From NCBI GenBank assembly GCA_001784175.1, contig MFPR01000020.1, forward strand, positions 186,001-250,000: DNA of 64,000 nucleotides, written 5' to 3'. The position numbers and the translations under genes are program-made. Positions 32,215 to 41,584 of the stretch are shown here, piece by piece (the stretch's first letter is position 1; every line of letters begins with the position of its first letter). Origin of the DNA: Candidatus Lindowbacteria bacterium RIFCSPLOWO2_12_FULL_62_27 (lineage in GTDB: Bacteria > Lindowbacteria > 2-12-FULL-62-27). Below the pieces are notes generated by a model, which was not told where the DNA came from, ran no database searches, and saw only the letters and a program-made list of their open reading frames with translations.

Positions 32215-32218
<4 letters not shown>
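31517..32218 (+). CDS. SAM-dependent methyltransferase with repeat insertion
   Basis: 233 residues, class I fold. VLDAGCGLGHDAQEFSKAG (about 54-72) is the SAM motif, VVGVDAVKEF motif II, and LIWANASLIHYPK motif IV. Residues about 95-110 (DSRFRGNNGKKAAPQG) are encoded by a 20 bp palindromic repeat and its tail, inserted between motifs II and III. The 5' half is AT-rich while the 3' half from about 31.9 kb is GC-rich. The ATG at 31517 is favoured over 31496 by the promoter position. It overlaps the bipA stop by 4 bp, converging. Substrate unknown. Confidence 0.8.
31800..31819. repeat. ATTCCC-N8-GGGAAT palindromic repeat inside a gene
   Basis: Twenty base pairs with perfect 6 bp arms, extendable to CCCG/CGGG. 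The form equals that of neisserial dRS3 repeats. Only one copy was noticed in this window. Confidence 0.8.
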
Positions 32219-34044
<1,826 letters not shown>

Positions 34045-34105
34045 GGGAGTTCGTAGTACCGAGCGCCGACTTCCGAGCAGAATCGGGGGAACCCAGTACC
34101 GGCCT

Positions 34106-35002
34106 TTATCGTCTCCGTTTCTTGCGGTACCGGCCAAGACCCAGATATCGGCCGATGTTTGCGTTCGGATCGAGGGTCGGTTTGAACCAGCCGCCCGGAC
34201 TGGTCAGGACCGTCTGGACGCCGGGCCCGTGGCCGGCGAGGGAGGAATCGCCGTGGATGACGACGGCGATGGTCACGGCGCCCTTTTTGTAGGACCAGCC
34301 GTAGGCCGACTTGTGGTCCTGGATGGCGACGACGTCGCCGAGCCGGAGTCGGTCCAGGCGGTGTTGTTTCACGACCTCCGGGTCGCTGGTCTGGATGTCG
34401 TAGTCGCCCTTGTAGGAATCGTTGTGGCCGAGTCCTGAGCCCATGAGCGCCCCGGGCACGACGGCGGCAACCGGAATTTGGATATATTTTCCCGTCTCCC
34501 GCATCCGAAGCTTTTTGACGAGCCCGGGATCGATCCCGTGGAGGGTGATGTCGGGATGGTCGACGAGCCTGAGCCCCTGCCCGACGGCGCGGATCATGAG
34601 CTTGTCGTCGAGCGTCATCTTGTCGACGGCTTCGGGCGGGAAATCGACGATGACGTGTTCGACGCCGCCGTGATGCCCGGTCACGACGCCCTTTTTGCTT
34701 TTGGCGGCGCCTGAAATCAGCGTGACGGTGTTGCCGATGCAGGCGTAGGCGTTGAAGGCGCGGTTGGGATTTTCCGACAGCTTGTCGGACGAGGCGGTGG
34801 TCGACACGCAAGGCTCGATGTGGTCCGCGGCCCAGCCGTACACGCTGTCCCCGACGAGGACGTTGTAGGTGATCCCGCCCACGGACGGCAGAATTTTCAC
34901 CTCGCCCTCGTGCGTGATCTCCCACCCAAAACAGCGCGGAAAGATCACGGACCCCTGCACGGCCATCTCGATCAACTGCGATTCGTTCATCTTGAGCGTC
35001 AT
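34106..35002 (-). CDS. DUF4438 family protein
   Basis: 298 residues, cytoplasmic. The YNVLVGDSVYGWAADHIEP (about 46-64) and CIGNTVTLISGAAKSKKGVV (about 88) segments and VPGALMGSGLGHN match DUF4438, a conserved family of unknown function first seen in Thermotoga and other anaerobes. The ATG at 35002 is 10 bp from a -10 box. It is followed by bipA after 61 bp on the same strand. Confidence 0.85.
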   Translation of the reverse strand: MTLKMNESQLIEMAVQGSVIFPRCFGWEITHEGEVKILPSVGGITYNVLVGDSVYGWAADHIEPCVSTTASSDKLSENPNRAFNAYACIGNTVTLISGAAKSKKGVVTGHHGGVEHVIVDFPPEAVDKMTLDDKLMIRAVGQGLRLVDHPDITLHGIDPGLVKKLRMRETGKYIQIPVAAVVPGALMGSGLGHNDSYKGDYDIQTSDPEVVKQHRLDRLRLGDVVAIQDHKSAYGWSYKKGAVTIAVVIHGDSSLAGHGPGVQTVLTSPGGWFKPTLDPNANIGRYLGLGRYRKKRRR

Positions 35003-35012
35003 AAGCGCCAAG

Positions 35013-35042
35013 CTTCTATCATCGGCCGGCAGGCGTTGTAAA
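35013..35042 (-). promoter_or_regulatory. Leaderless-type promoter for the DUF4438 gene
   Basis: Minus strand TTTACA, 18 bp, TAGAAG, with 10 bp to the ATG at 35002. Confidence 0.45.
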
Positions 35043-35062
35043 CGGGCGATGGAAAGAATCCG

Positions 35063-36292
35063 CTATTTGACTTTGAAAACGTAATCGTACTCGTAGGCGA
35101 CCGTCGTGCCCGGTGGTCTGGCGCAGGAGCGGGAACCGGCTTGGCCGCATTCGTCCTTCCAGAGGAGGGTGTCCTTCAATTTGAGTTCAAAGCCGAACGT
35201 CCAGCCGCCGGCGGAGTTTGTCAGGGCGAACCGGATGTGGTTATCGCCCTTGACGAGGTAATCGTTGATGGGGATCCAGCCGGTTTCTTCCTGGTATCCG
35301 GCTTCGACGATGTCCGTCCCGTTGACTGTGATGGTGGCGAAGTCGTCGACGTTATACGCCCGTACGTAGAGAGGGTCGGTCATCACCCGTTCAGGGGCTT
35401 TGCCGTCAGGATGGATGAGGACCTGTGCCGTAACCGGGAAATGGTCCGACGGATAGCGGCCGTTCTGCGAATCGGCGATCACCGTGTGGGAGAGGACGTC
35501 GATGGCGCCGGTCACGAAGATGAAATCGATGGCGCGTTTTGGGGCGGCAGTTTTCTTGAAGCCGTTGAATGTTCCGGGCGGGCCCGTGGGCGGCATTTTG
35601 GAAATGTCGCGGGCGTCCTTGAGGAGCGGCCGCGCGCCGCCGGCGGTTGTCAGGGTCTGATACGGTTTGGATTCGCGGCCACAGTTGAAATCGCCGAGGA
35701 GGATCGCCGGCGCCGACCCGGAGATTTCCCTGATTTTGCGGATCACCAGCGCCGCACTGCGCTCCCGGGCGGTCTTGCCCCGGTTGTCGAAATGGGTATT
35801 GAAAAAAAACCAGGTACGGGCGGTGGATCGTTCACGCACCTGCGCCCAGCGGACCAGCCGGGGTTCCTGCCCGTCCCAGCCGCGGCTTTTGCGGTCAGGC
35901 GTTTTCGACAGCCAGAACGTGCCGCCGCGAACCAATTCGAAACGCGCGCTCTGATAGACGATGGCGTTTTTCACCCCATAGAATGTCCAGTCCGGCAGGC
36001 GTTTCTTCAAGTCGTCGATCTGCCGTTTGTCGGGTTCCTGGAGGCCCGCCACATCGACCGAGTATTTCTTGAAGATGTCCGCCGCCATTTTTTTTCGATG
36101 AGGCCATGCGTTCCTGCCGTCTCTGGGGGTGTTGTAGCGGACGTTGAAACTCAAGACGCGGACCGCGGCGGCGCTCCGGTCGGCGGCGGCCGCGGGCCCG
36201 CCTGCGCAGATGGAGCACGCGATGGCGATCAGCGCCCAAAGGGCGAACGCCTCCGGGCGCATGTCAGCGCCGGACGGGTGTTTTCTTTGCAT
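35063..36292 (-). CDS. Secreted endonuclease/exonuclease/phosphatase-fold protein
   Basis: 409 residues. A signal peptide (FALWALIAIACSICAGGPAAAA, cleavage near residue 37) is followed by the EEP fold: VRVLSFNVRYNT, VDVAGLQEP (Glu ligand), LGDFNCG (Asp/Asn) and YPSDHFPVTA (catalytic His). A C-terminal beta domain of about 90 residues (LYVRAYNVDDFATITVNGTD) may bind sugar or protein. Substrate may be nucleic acid, phosphoinositide-like or sugar phosphate. The ATG at 36292 is chosen for its GGAGG ten bases upstream; longer frames have no family support. Confidence 0.85.
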   Translation of the reverse strand: MQRKHPSGADMRPEAFALWALIAIACSICAGGPAAAADRSAAAVRVLSFNVRYNTPRDGRNAWPHRKKMAADIFKKYSVDVAGLQEPDKRQIDDLKKRLPDWTFYGVKNAIVYQSARFELVRGGTFWLSKTPDRKSRGWDGQEPRLVRWAQVRERSTARTWFFFNTHFDNRGKTARERSAALVIRKIREISGSAPAILLGDFNCGRESKPYQTLTTAGGARPLLKDARDISKMPPTGPPGTFNGFKKTAAPKRAIDFIFVTGAIDVLSHTVIADSQNGRYPSDHFPVTAQVLIHPDGKAPERVMTDPLYVRAYNVDDFATITVNGTDIVEAGYQEETGWIPINDYLVKGDNHIRFALTNSAGGWTFGFELKLKDTLLWKDECGQAGSRSCARPPGTTVAYEYDYVFKVK

Positions 36293-36410
36293 CCGCGAAC
36301 CTCCGCCGTTGGTTTCCCAGAGACTGTCATCTCCTACCTTATCGCAGTCGACCCTTAAAGGTCGGCTGCGGGATTTTCTACGGAGGTTTCGAACTTCATA
36401 TCCTCGGCTA

Positions 36411-36701
36411 TTGAATAAGTCAATTAAGTCAATACCCGACCCCATTCGCCGACCGCCTCACCTTGAGGTCATCGGTGAAGCGACCGTCGAGAAGAGCGAA
36501 CGCTCCGACAACTTGCCGGAAAAAATACTCGCCTTCGTCGCGCGGTCGGAAAATCCGCCGGCCCGGGAGACGATTCGGACCGCGCTATCAGTCCGCAATC
36601 AGACCCTCACCGCGACGTTGCAATATCTTCAGAAGCAGGGCCGACTCATCCGCCATCAAGGCCGCTGGGCCATGCCGCTGATCGAAGCATCGTCCACCTG
36701 A
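36411..36701 (+). CDS. Small winged-helix-like ORF, possible remnant
   Basis: 96 residues if started at the TTG at 36411, which lies 6 bp after a TATCCT box. Residues 36-90 (LPEKILAFVARSENPPARET ... LQYLQKQGRLIRHQGRWAMP) look like a winged helix-turn-helix, as in many DNA-binding C-terminal domains. No full-length family is recognised. The start region contains the tandem 9-mers AATAAGTCA and ATTAAGTCA then ATACCCGACCCC, reminiscent of sequences beside REP-associated transposase genes. It may be a decayed piece of such an element or a small regulator. Confidence 0.4.
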   Translation: MNKSIKSIPDPIRRPPHLEVIGEATVEKSERSDNLPEKILAFVARSENPPARETIRTALSVRNQTLTATLQYLQKQGRLIRHQGRWAMPLIEASST

Positions 36702-36709
36702 CGGTTTTC

Positions 36710-36751
36710 CGTTCCGTTCCCGCTCCTTAAGGATGGGAAGGGAACGGAACG
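36710..36751. terminator. Hairpin after the small winged-helix ORF
   Basis: CGTTCCGTTCCC pairs perfectly with GGGAACGGAACG (12 bp) around an 18 nt loop that contains CCTTAAGG. There is no long T-run, so it may be a structural repeat rather than an intrinsic terminator. Confidence 0.5.
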
Positions 36752-36824
36752 CGAAACAAGAAATGTCAGCCGGAGGATAGAGCTCTGCCGAGGGGCAACT
36801 CGATCGCCGCGCCGACGGGCTGTA

Positions 36825-36933
36825 CTGTGGTGAAGGCGGCGTCGTGTCGAAAAGGCACGGCGCCGCCGGATCCTTTCTTCACCACAGGCAGCCCCCAAAC
36901 GCGACAACCCTCGGGGTCCGGGGCAGCGCCCCG
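36825..36933. repeat. Nested inverted repeats in a gene-free stretch
   Basis: CTGTGGTGAAG (36825-36835) pairs with CTTCACCACAG (36877-36887), enclosing GGCGGCG/CGCCGCC. A second hairpin, CCGGGGC AGC GCCCCGG, follows at 36917-36933. The 255 bp between the small ORF and the toxin gene holds these structures and no convincing gene. Confidence 0.55.
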
Positions 36934-36956
36934 GTTACCCATTCATCAACCGCGCC

Positions 36957-37259
36957 TTATTTCGCCCGTGCTTGCCAGTGCTTTGGATGACGACTCGCGT
37001 GGAAGACTGCGAAGACGAACACTGTGGCGCCTTCGAGGCGGTAAAAAATACCGTATGGAAATCGACGGATCAGGGCACGCCGCAAGGTGTTGTGAACATG
37101 GGCATACAGGCGAGGATTGCGCTGGATGGAGGCCAAGGCCGCTTCCACCGACAACAAAAATTCATCCCCGAGGCCTTCACGCTGTTCCTCATACCATTGG
37201 TAGGCCTCTTTGATATCCGACTCGGCTTCGGGTTTGACGATCAGCCGACAGTTCTTTAT
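36957..37259 (-). CDS. ParE/RelE-type toxin, no canonical start codon
   Basis: About 100 residues. RLIVKPEAESDIKEAYQWYE, then IFYRLEGATVFVFAVFHASR and HWQ are typical of the ParE/RelE superfamily. The frame has no ATG, GTG or TTG before residue 34 (a TTG at 37157), yet homology clearly begins upstream of that. An ATA at 37259 overlaps the antitoxin stop as ATAA, in the position where ATGA would be expected. A CTG at 37244 is the other option. The start is therefore non-standard, mutated or coupled. Function: inhibits gyrase or cleaves mRNA. Confidence 0.75.
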   Translation of the reverse strand: MKNCRLIVKPEAESDIKEAYQWYEEQREGLGDEFLLSVEAALASIQRNPRLYAHVHNTLRRALIRRFPYGIFYRLEGATVFVFAVFHASRHPKHWQARAK

Positions 37260-37477
37260 CGGCCTGATCGGACGCGCCTCTTGACCTCCGCCCAGGGCGA
37301 CCCTGCTCGCGGGTTCCTACGATGCGCGTCCAATCGCCGATCCAGCTCGTTCTTCTGCGCTTCCGACAGCGGCACGGCTTCAGGGACACTGGCGACGCTA
37401 TCCCAGATGTCTTCGACGAGCTGAATGCGCTCAGGCACACTTAACTTCACTACCTCAGCCGCTGAAATATTTTTCAC
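37256..37477 (-). CDS. Addiction module antitoxin (TIGR02574-like)
   Basis: 73 residues. VVKLSVPERIQLVEDIWDSV and LDRRLDAHRRNPRAGSPWAEV match the putative addiction-module component family that pairs with ParE/RelE toxins. The GTG at 37477 lies 9 bp after a -10 box. It precedes and touches the toxin frame. It is probably autoregulated by the complex. Confidence 0.88.
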   Translation of the reverse strand: MKNISAAEVVKLSVPERIQLVEDIWDSVASVPEAVPLSEAQKNELDRRLDAHRRNPRAGSPWAEVKRRVRSGR

Positions 37478-37486
37478 GGTACATGA

Positions 37487-37515
37487 ACTCTATCCCGCAA
37501 CAGCCCAGCCGTCAA
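37487..37515 (-). promoter_or_regulatory. Toxin-antitoxin promoter
   Basis: Minus strand TTGACG, 17 bp, TAGAGT, with 9 bp to the GTG at 37477; leaderless-type geometry. Confidence 0.55.
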
Positions 37516-37604
37516 GTTTCATTGGGTAGAGTCGCGGGTAGAGTCGCGAACCCAGCGAGATGGCGCCGATGATAACGCCAAGCACAGTTCTTTCCCCCCT
37601 GACC

Positions 37605-37633
37605 TTTACACTCTTGGGGTTCCCCTGTTACCT
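37605..37633 (+). promoter_or_regulatory. Candidate nadE promoter
   Basis: TTTACA, 17 bp, TTACCT, with 8 bp to the ATG at 37642. The -10 is weak; no Shine-Dalgarno is seen. Confidence 0.4.
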
Positions 37634-37641
37634 CTAGCGGT

Positions 37642-39267
37642 ATGAAAATCGCGTTGTGCCAGATCAACACGACGGTTGCGGATTTTGAGGGGAACGTGAG
37701 GAAGATCTCCGAGTATGCGTCGCGTGTGGCGGCTCGCGGGGCCGGGCTGGCTGTTTTTCCGGAGCTGGCGGTCACCGGGTATCCGCCCAGGGATTTGCTG
37801 TTGCGCGTGGATTTTGTCGAGTCGGTGCATCGGGCGCTTCGGGATCTGGCACGGCGCGTACGGTTGCCGCTGTTGGTCGGGACGGTTGTGCCGAATGAGT
37901 CGAAGGTCGGCAAGCCCCTGTACAATGCCGCCGCGTTTGTGCGCGGTGGGCGCGTGGCAGCGGTGTTCCGGAAGATGCTGATCCCGACGTACGACGTGTT
38001 CGACGAGGCGCGGTATTTCGAGCCGGGCGGCGCGCCGGGGGCGATCCGGATCGGGCGCGAGCGGGTGGGGGTGACGATCTGCGAGGACGTATGGAACGAC
38101 GCGGACTTCTGGCCGAAACGGCTGTACCGGGTGGATCCGGTGGCGATTCTGTGGAAACAGCGGTTTGATCTGCTCGTCAATCTTTCGGCGTCTCCCTTTG
38201 AGCTTGGCAAGGCGGACCTTCGGAGACGGATGCTCGCGGCGGCGGCCCTCAAATACCGGCGGCCGGTTTTGCAGGTGAATCTGGTTGGCGGGAACGACGA
38301 GCTGTTGTTTGACGGGAATTCGCTGGCGATTGACGCCGCCGGCCGGACGGTGGCGAGAGGGAATGCGTTTGAGGAGGATATGGTCGTGGTGGACACGGAC
38401 CGGCTCTCGCCGATTTCATGCGTGTCTCCGTCGGAGGCCGCTGAGGCGTATGAGGCGCTGGTGATGGGCACGCGGGATTACGCGCGCAAGACTGGGTTTC
38501 TGTCGGCGGTGCTCGGTCTTTCAGGGGGCATCGACTCCTCCGTGACGGCGTGCATCGCGGCGGCGGCGCTGGGCCCCAAAAACGTTCTTGGGGTTCTCAT
38601 GCCCGGGCCGTATTCATCGCGGGGAAGCATAGACGATTCCCGGGCGCTGGCGAAGGCGCTGGGGATCCCGACCGTGACGGTGTCGATCGTTCCGATATTT
38701 CGGGCGTTTCTCCAAACGTTGAGGGCCGTCTTCAAAGGTCTCAAACCGGATGCCACCGAGGAGAATCTTCAGGCGCGCCTGCGCGGGACCATTCTCATGG
38801 CGCTCTCCAACAAATTCGGGCATCTCCTCCTCACCACCGGGAACAAATCGGAGATGTCGGTCGGCTACTGCACGCTGTACGGGGACATGTGCGGCGGGTT
38901 GGCGGTGATTTCAGACGCGCCGAAGATGCTGGTGTACGCGATGGGGCGGCACATCAATGGAATCCTGCCGGTGATTCCGGATCCCGTGTTCAAGAAGGCG
39001 CCCTCCGCGGAACTTCGGCCCAACCAGACGGACCAGGACAGCCTGCCGCCGTATCCGGTGCTGGACCGGTTCATCGACGCGTATGTGGAGCGGCTGGAGC
39101 CGCCATCACGCATGAAAATTCCGGGATTCTCTCACGCCAAACGCGAAACGTGGGCGAGAAAGATCGACGCGGCCGAGTACAAGCGCCGGCAGGCGCCGCC
39201 CGGACTCAAGCTCACGCCGCGCGCGTTCGGGTCCGGGCGGAGGGAACCGATCGCGCGAAAGATTTAA
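37642..39267 (+). CDS. nadE: Glutamine-dependent NAD+ synthetase
   Basis: 541 residues. Final step of NAD synthesis. The N-terminal nitrilase-type glutaminase has its catalytic Glu in FPELAVTGYPPRDLL (about 41), a Lys in FRKMLIPTYDVFDE (about 112) and a Cys in TICEDVWND (about 152). The C-terminal ATP-pyrophosphatase domain has LGLSGGIDSSVT (SGGxDS, about 292) and TGNKSEMSVGYCTLYGD (about 398). Two-domain length is normal. It converges on flgJ with a 4 bp overlap of stops. Confidence 0.96.
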   Translation: MKIALCQINTTVADFEGNVRKISEYASRVAARGAGLAVFPELAVTGYPPRDLLLRVDFVESVHRALRDLARRVRLPLLVGTVVPNESKVGKPLYNAAAFVRGGRVAAVFRKMLIPTYDVFDEARYFEPGGAPGAIRIGRERVGVTICEDVWNDADFWPKRLYRVDPVAILWKQRFDLLVNLSASPFELGKADLRRRMLAAAALKYRRPVLQVNLVGGNDELLFDGNSLAIDAAGRTVARGNAFEEDMVVVDTDRLSPISCVSPSEAAEAYEALVMGTRDYARKTGFLSAVLGLSGGIDSSVTACIAAAALGPKNVLGVLMPGPYSSRGSIDDSRALAKALGIPTVTVSIVPIFRAFLQTLRAVFKGLKPDATEENLQARLRGTILMALSNKFGHLLLTTGNKSEMSVGYCTLYGDMCGGLAVISDAPKMLVYAMGRHINGILPVIPDPVFKKAPSAELRPNQTDQDSLPPYPVLDRFIDAYVERLEPPSRMKIPGFSHAKRETWARKIDAAEYKRRQAPPGLKLTPRAFGSGRREPIARKI

Positions 39268-39761
39268 CGCTGGAGCGGGATTCCGAACGGCGTTGCGTCG
39301 CCGGTTGCGAGCTGTTGCGCGAATTCTTCCGTCAGCGTGTTGATGTGGGTCTTGAAGATCTTGTCGGCGATTCCGAATTCCCCGTTGGCGGATATCTTGT
39401 TGGACAATTCGTCGTCCATCATCTGAGTGAACATTTTTGTGGCATGGCCGGCGCTGCCGAACAGGTCTTCATCCTCCTCCGGCTCCGGGATGGTGCTTCG
39501 CATGGCTTTCATGACCTGCCGCACGAGCATGGCTTCCATGCCGTCCGCGCCTTTCCGCAGTTCCTCGCGCCGCTGGAGATAGATGTCCTTGAAGGAGGGC
39601 GCGAACGATTTGGGCGCCGCGCCCCTTTCCAGGGCCACGGGCTTGTCCGCCTGCGGGAGGCCCATGGGGGATTCCGCCGGTTTGAGCGGAATCGGCGCGT
39701 GGCCGGAGGGCGCGGTGGCCTGATGATCGCGGGGATTGAGCGGAACGAACGCGACCGACAT
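39264..39761 (-). CDS. flgJ: Flagellar rod-binding protein FlgJ (single domain)
   Basis: 165 residues. The C-terminal half (GMEAMLVRQVMKAMRSTIPE ... ANGEFGIADKIFKT) is the rod-binding domain of FlgJ. The muramidase domain of gammaproteobacterial FlgJ is absent, as is common elsewhere. The first 60 residues are proline-rich and variable. It is the last gene of the murA-flg operon; its start overlaps the flgI stop (TGATG). A separate hydrolase must open the wall for rod passage. Confidence 0.85.
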   Translation of the reverse strand: MSVAFVPLNPRDHQATAPSGHAPIPLKPAESPMGLPQADKPVALERGAAPKSFAPSFKDIYLQRREELRKGADGMEAMLVRQVMKAMRSTIPEPEEDEDLFGSAGHATKMFTQMMDDELSNKISANGEFGIADKIFKTHINTLTEEFAQQLATGDATPFGIPLQR

Positions 39762-40927
39762 CAGATCAGGACGATTTCGGCGTAGAGCGCGCCGGCGGAC
39801 CGCATGGCCTGAAGGATGGAGATGACGTCCCTGGGCGTTACGCCGAGGGCGTTTAAGGCCTTGACGATATCGTTGACCGACACGCCGTCGGCCATGTTGA
39901 GGACCTTTTCGCCGATGGGCGGGCCGTCGGGATTGGCCGGGTCCTTGACGTTGACGCTGATGTTTCCGTGCGAGACGGAGACTTTGGACACGCGGACGTT
40001 TTCTCCCATGATGATCGTGCCGGTGCGCTCATTGACGACGATTCTCGCGGGCAGGTCCGGCTCGACCTGGAGGTCCTGGAGGATCGCCAGAAACGTGACC
40101 GGGTCGCCCACGTATTTTTCGGGCATTTTGATGAACACGGCCTGCGGATCCATCGCTTGGGCCAGCGGCTCGGAAAACGTCTGGTTGATCGTGGCTGACA
40201 GGCGCGAAGCGGTGATGAAATCGGGTGCGTGGAGGAGGAGCCGGACGCCGCCGTTCTGAACGTTGATGTCGGAGGCGACTTCCTTTTCGATGATGGCGCC
40301 CTGCGGGACCGTCGCGACCATCGGGTGGTTTCGGGACATCCGCGCGCCGCCGGTTTTCGGGTTGAATCCGCCGATCGACAGGTTTCCCTGCGCGACCGCA
40401 TAGACTTTTCCGTCGGCGCCCACGAGCGGAGTCTGAAGGAGCACGCCACCCTGGAGGTTTTCGGCGTCGCCGATGGACGAGACCTGCACATCGAGCCGGT
40501 CGCCGGGCCGGGCGTAAGGCGGCAGCGTGACCGTAACGAGGACCGCCGCGACGTTGTCGACGCGGATGCTGGTGGGCGCGATCGAAACGCCGAACCGCTG
40601 GAGCATATTGGCGATGGACTGAAGCGTGAAAAGGGACCGTGTTCCGTCGCCGGTGCCTTCGAGTCCCGTGACGAGTCCGTATCCTGTGAGCTGGTTATTC
40701 CGCACGCCGTCGACCCGCGTGAGGTCCTTGACGCGGACCGCGACGGACGAGTGGACGGGCACGGGCATCATAAAGAGGAGCAGGACACTGAGGATGATCC
40801 CAAGCGCCTGCTTGATCCATCGGACCACCGGAGACGCTGTCGCGTCGGCGCGGAACCGGCGCCGGACGCGGATCTGCCGCTGGCTGACGAAATGAATCAT
40901 TCGCGGCGTGCCGTAGATCCGTTTCAT
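39761..40927 (-). CDS. flgI: Flagellar P-ring protein FlgI
   Basis: 388 residues. The P-ring surrounds the rod in the peptidoglycan layer. VRVKDLTRVDGVRNNQLTGY and GLVTGLEGTGDGTRSLFT (about 60-95) are hallmark FlgI sequences, as is LNALGVTPRDVISILQAM near the end. The signal peptide has an unusually long basic n-region (about 45 residues) before ALGIILSVLLLFMMPVPVHS. The ATG has GGAAACGG upstream. It sits 9 bp after flgH. Confidence 0.95.
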   Translation of the reverse strand: MKRIYGTPRMIHFVSQRQIRVRRRFRADATASPVVRWIKQALGIILSVLLLFMMPVPVHSSVAVRVKDLTRVDGVRNNQLTGYGLVTGLEGTGDGTRSLFTLQSIANMLQRFGVSIAPTSIRVDNVAAVLVTVTLPPYARPGDRLDVQVSSIGDAENLQGGVLLQTPLVGADGKVYAVAQGNLSIGGFNPKTGGARMSRNHPMVATVPQGAIIEKEVASDINVQNGGVRLLLHAPDFITASRLSATINQTFSEPLAQAMDPQAVFIKMPEKYVGDPVTFLAILQDLQVEPDLPARIVVNERTGTIIMGENVRVSKVSVSHGNISVNVKDPANPDGPPIGEKVLNMADGVSVNDIVKALNALGVTPRDVISILQAMRSAGALYAEIVLI

Positions 40928-40936
40928 GTCCGTTTC

Positions 40937-41584
40937 CTAGAACAGCACATCGACGATGGGCCCGAAGATGCGGTCGGTCAGCGTGCGGCGTTTTTTGGCG
41001 TTGACCGTGAATTCCGGCGTGTAAGAGATGTGGGCATCCCCGAGCTGGCTGGACCGGATGGTGTTGTCCTTGGCGATGTCGTAAGGCCGGATGACGCCGC
41101 TGACCTGGAGGATGATGCGGTCGTTGCTGACGACAAGCGATTTTCGTCCATGGAGGACGAGGTTGCCGTTGGGGAGGACGTTAACGACCTGAGCGGCGAT
41201 GGCGAGGCTGAGGAGCGACTCGTTGGCGGTGTTGTTTTTGCGTTCCAGCTCGGATTTGCCGTTGATTTCCGCGCCGAAGAGCGGGATTTTGCGAGCGATC
41301 CGGTGCCAGAAGTGATCGTCGTCCTTGTCATTGGGCTGCGGCGAGGTGGCGCCGTCGATTTTCCCTCCGACCTTAAGTTCCTTTTCGCGGGTATTGTCAT
41401 TCTTGTTCCGGCTTTTCTGATTCTCCGTGACGATGACGGTCACGATGTCGCCGATCGAATGCGCGCGGATGTCGGCGAACATCGACTCCGAATTGGCGTT
41501 CCAGAGCGACTTGGCGTCCGCAGGTTTGGCGAACCCGAGCGCCGAGCAAACGAGCAGGGCAAGAGCGAACCTTACGGGTTTCAT
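40937..41584 (-). CDS. flgH: Flagellar L-ring protein FlgH
   Basis: 215 residues. Outer membrane ring of the flagellar basal body. LWNANSESMFADIRAHSIGD and IVTVIVTENQKSRNKN match FlgH, as do LPNGNLVLHGRKSL and VSGVIRPYDI. FlgH is usually a lipoprotein; here the signal region (FALALLVCSALGFAKPADA) has a Cys but no good lipobox and looks like an ordinary signal peptide. The ATG at 41584 overlaps the flgA stop. Confidence 0.93.
   Translation of the reverse strand: MKPVRFALALLVCSALGFAKPADAKSLWNANSESMFADIRAHSIGDIVTVIVTENQKSRNKNDNTREKELKVGGKIDGATSPQPNDKDDDHFWHRIARKIPLFGAEINGKSELERKNNTANESLLSLAIAAQVVNVLPNGNLVLHGRKSLVVSNDRIILQVSGVIRPYDIAKDNTIRSSQLGDAHISYTPEFTVNAKKRRTLTDRIFGPIVDVLF

Noticed and set aside
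36656-36907. Minus-strand ORF of 83 residues
   Set aside because: Spans inverted repeats, is Arg-rich and has no homologous pattern.
37512-38471. Minus-strand Ser/Thr/Arg-rich ORF of 319 residues
   Set aside because: Antisense to nadE; low-complexity composition.
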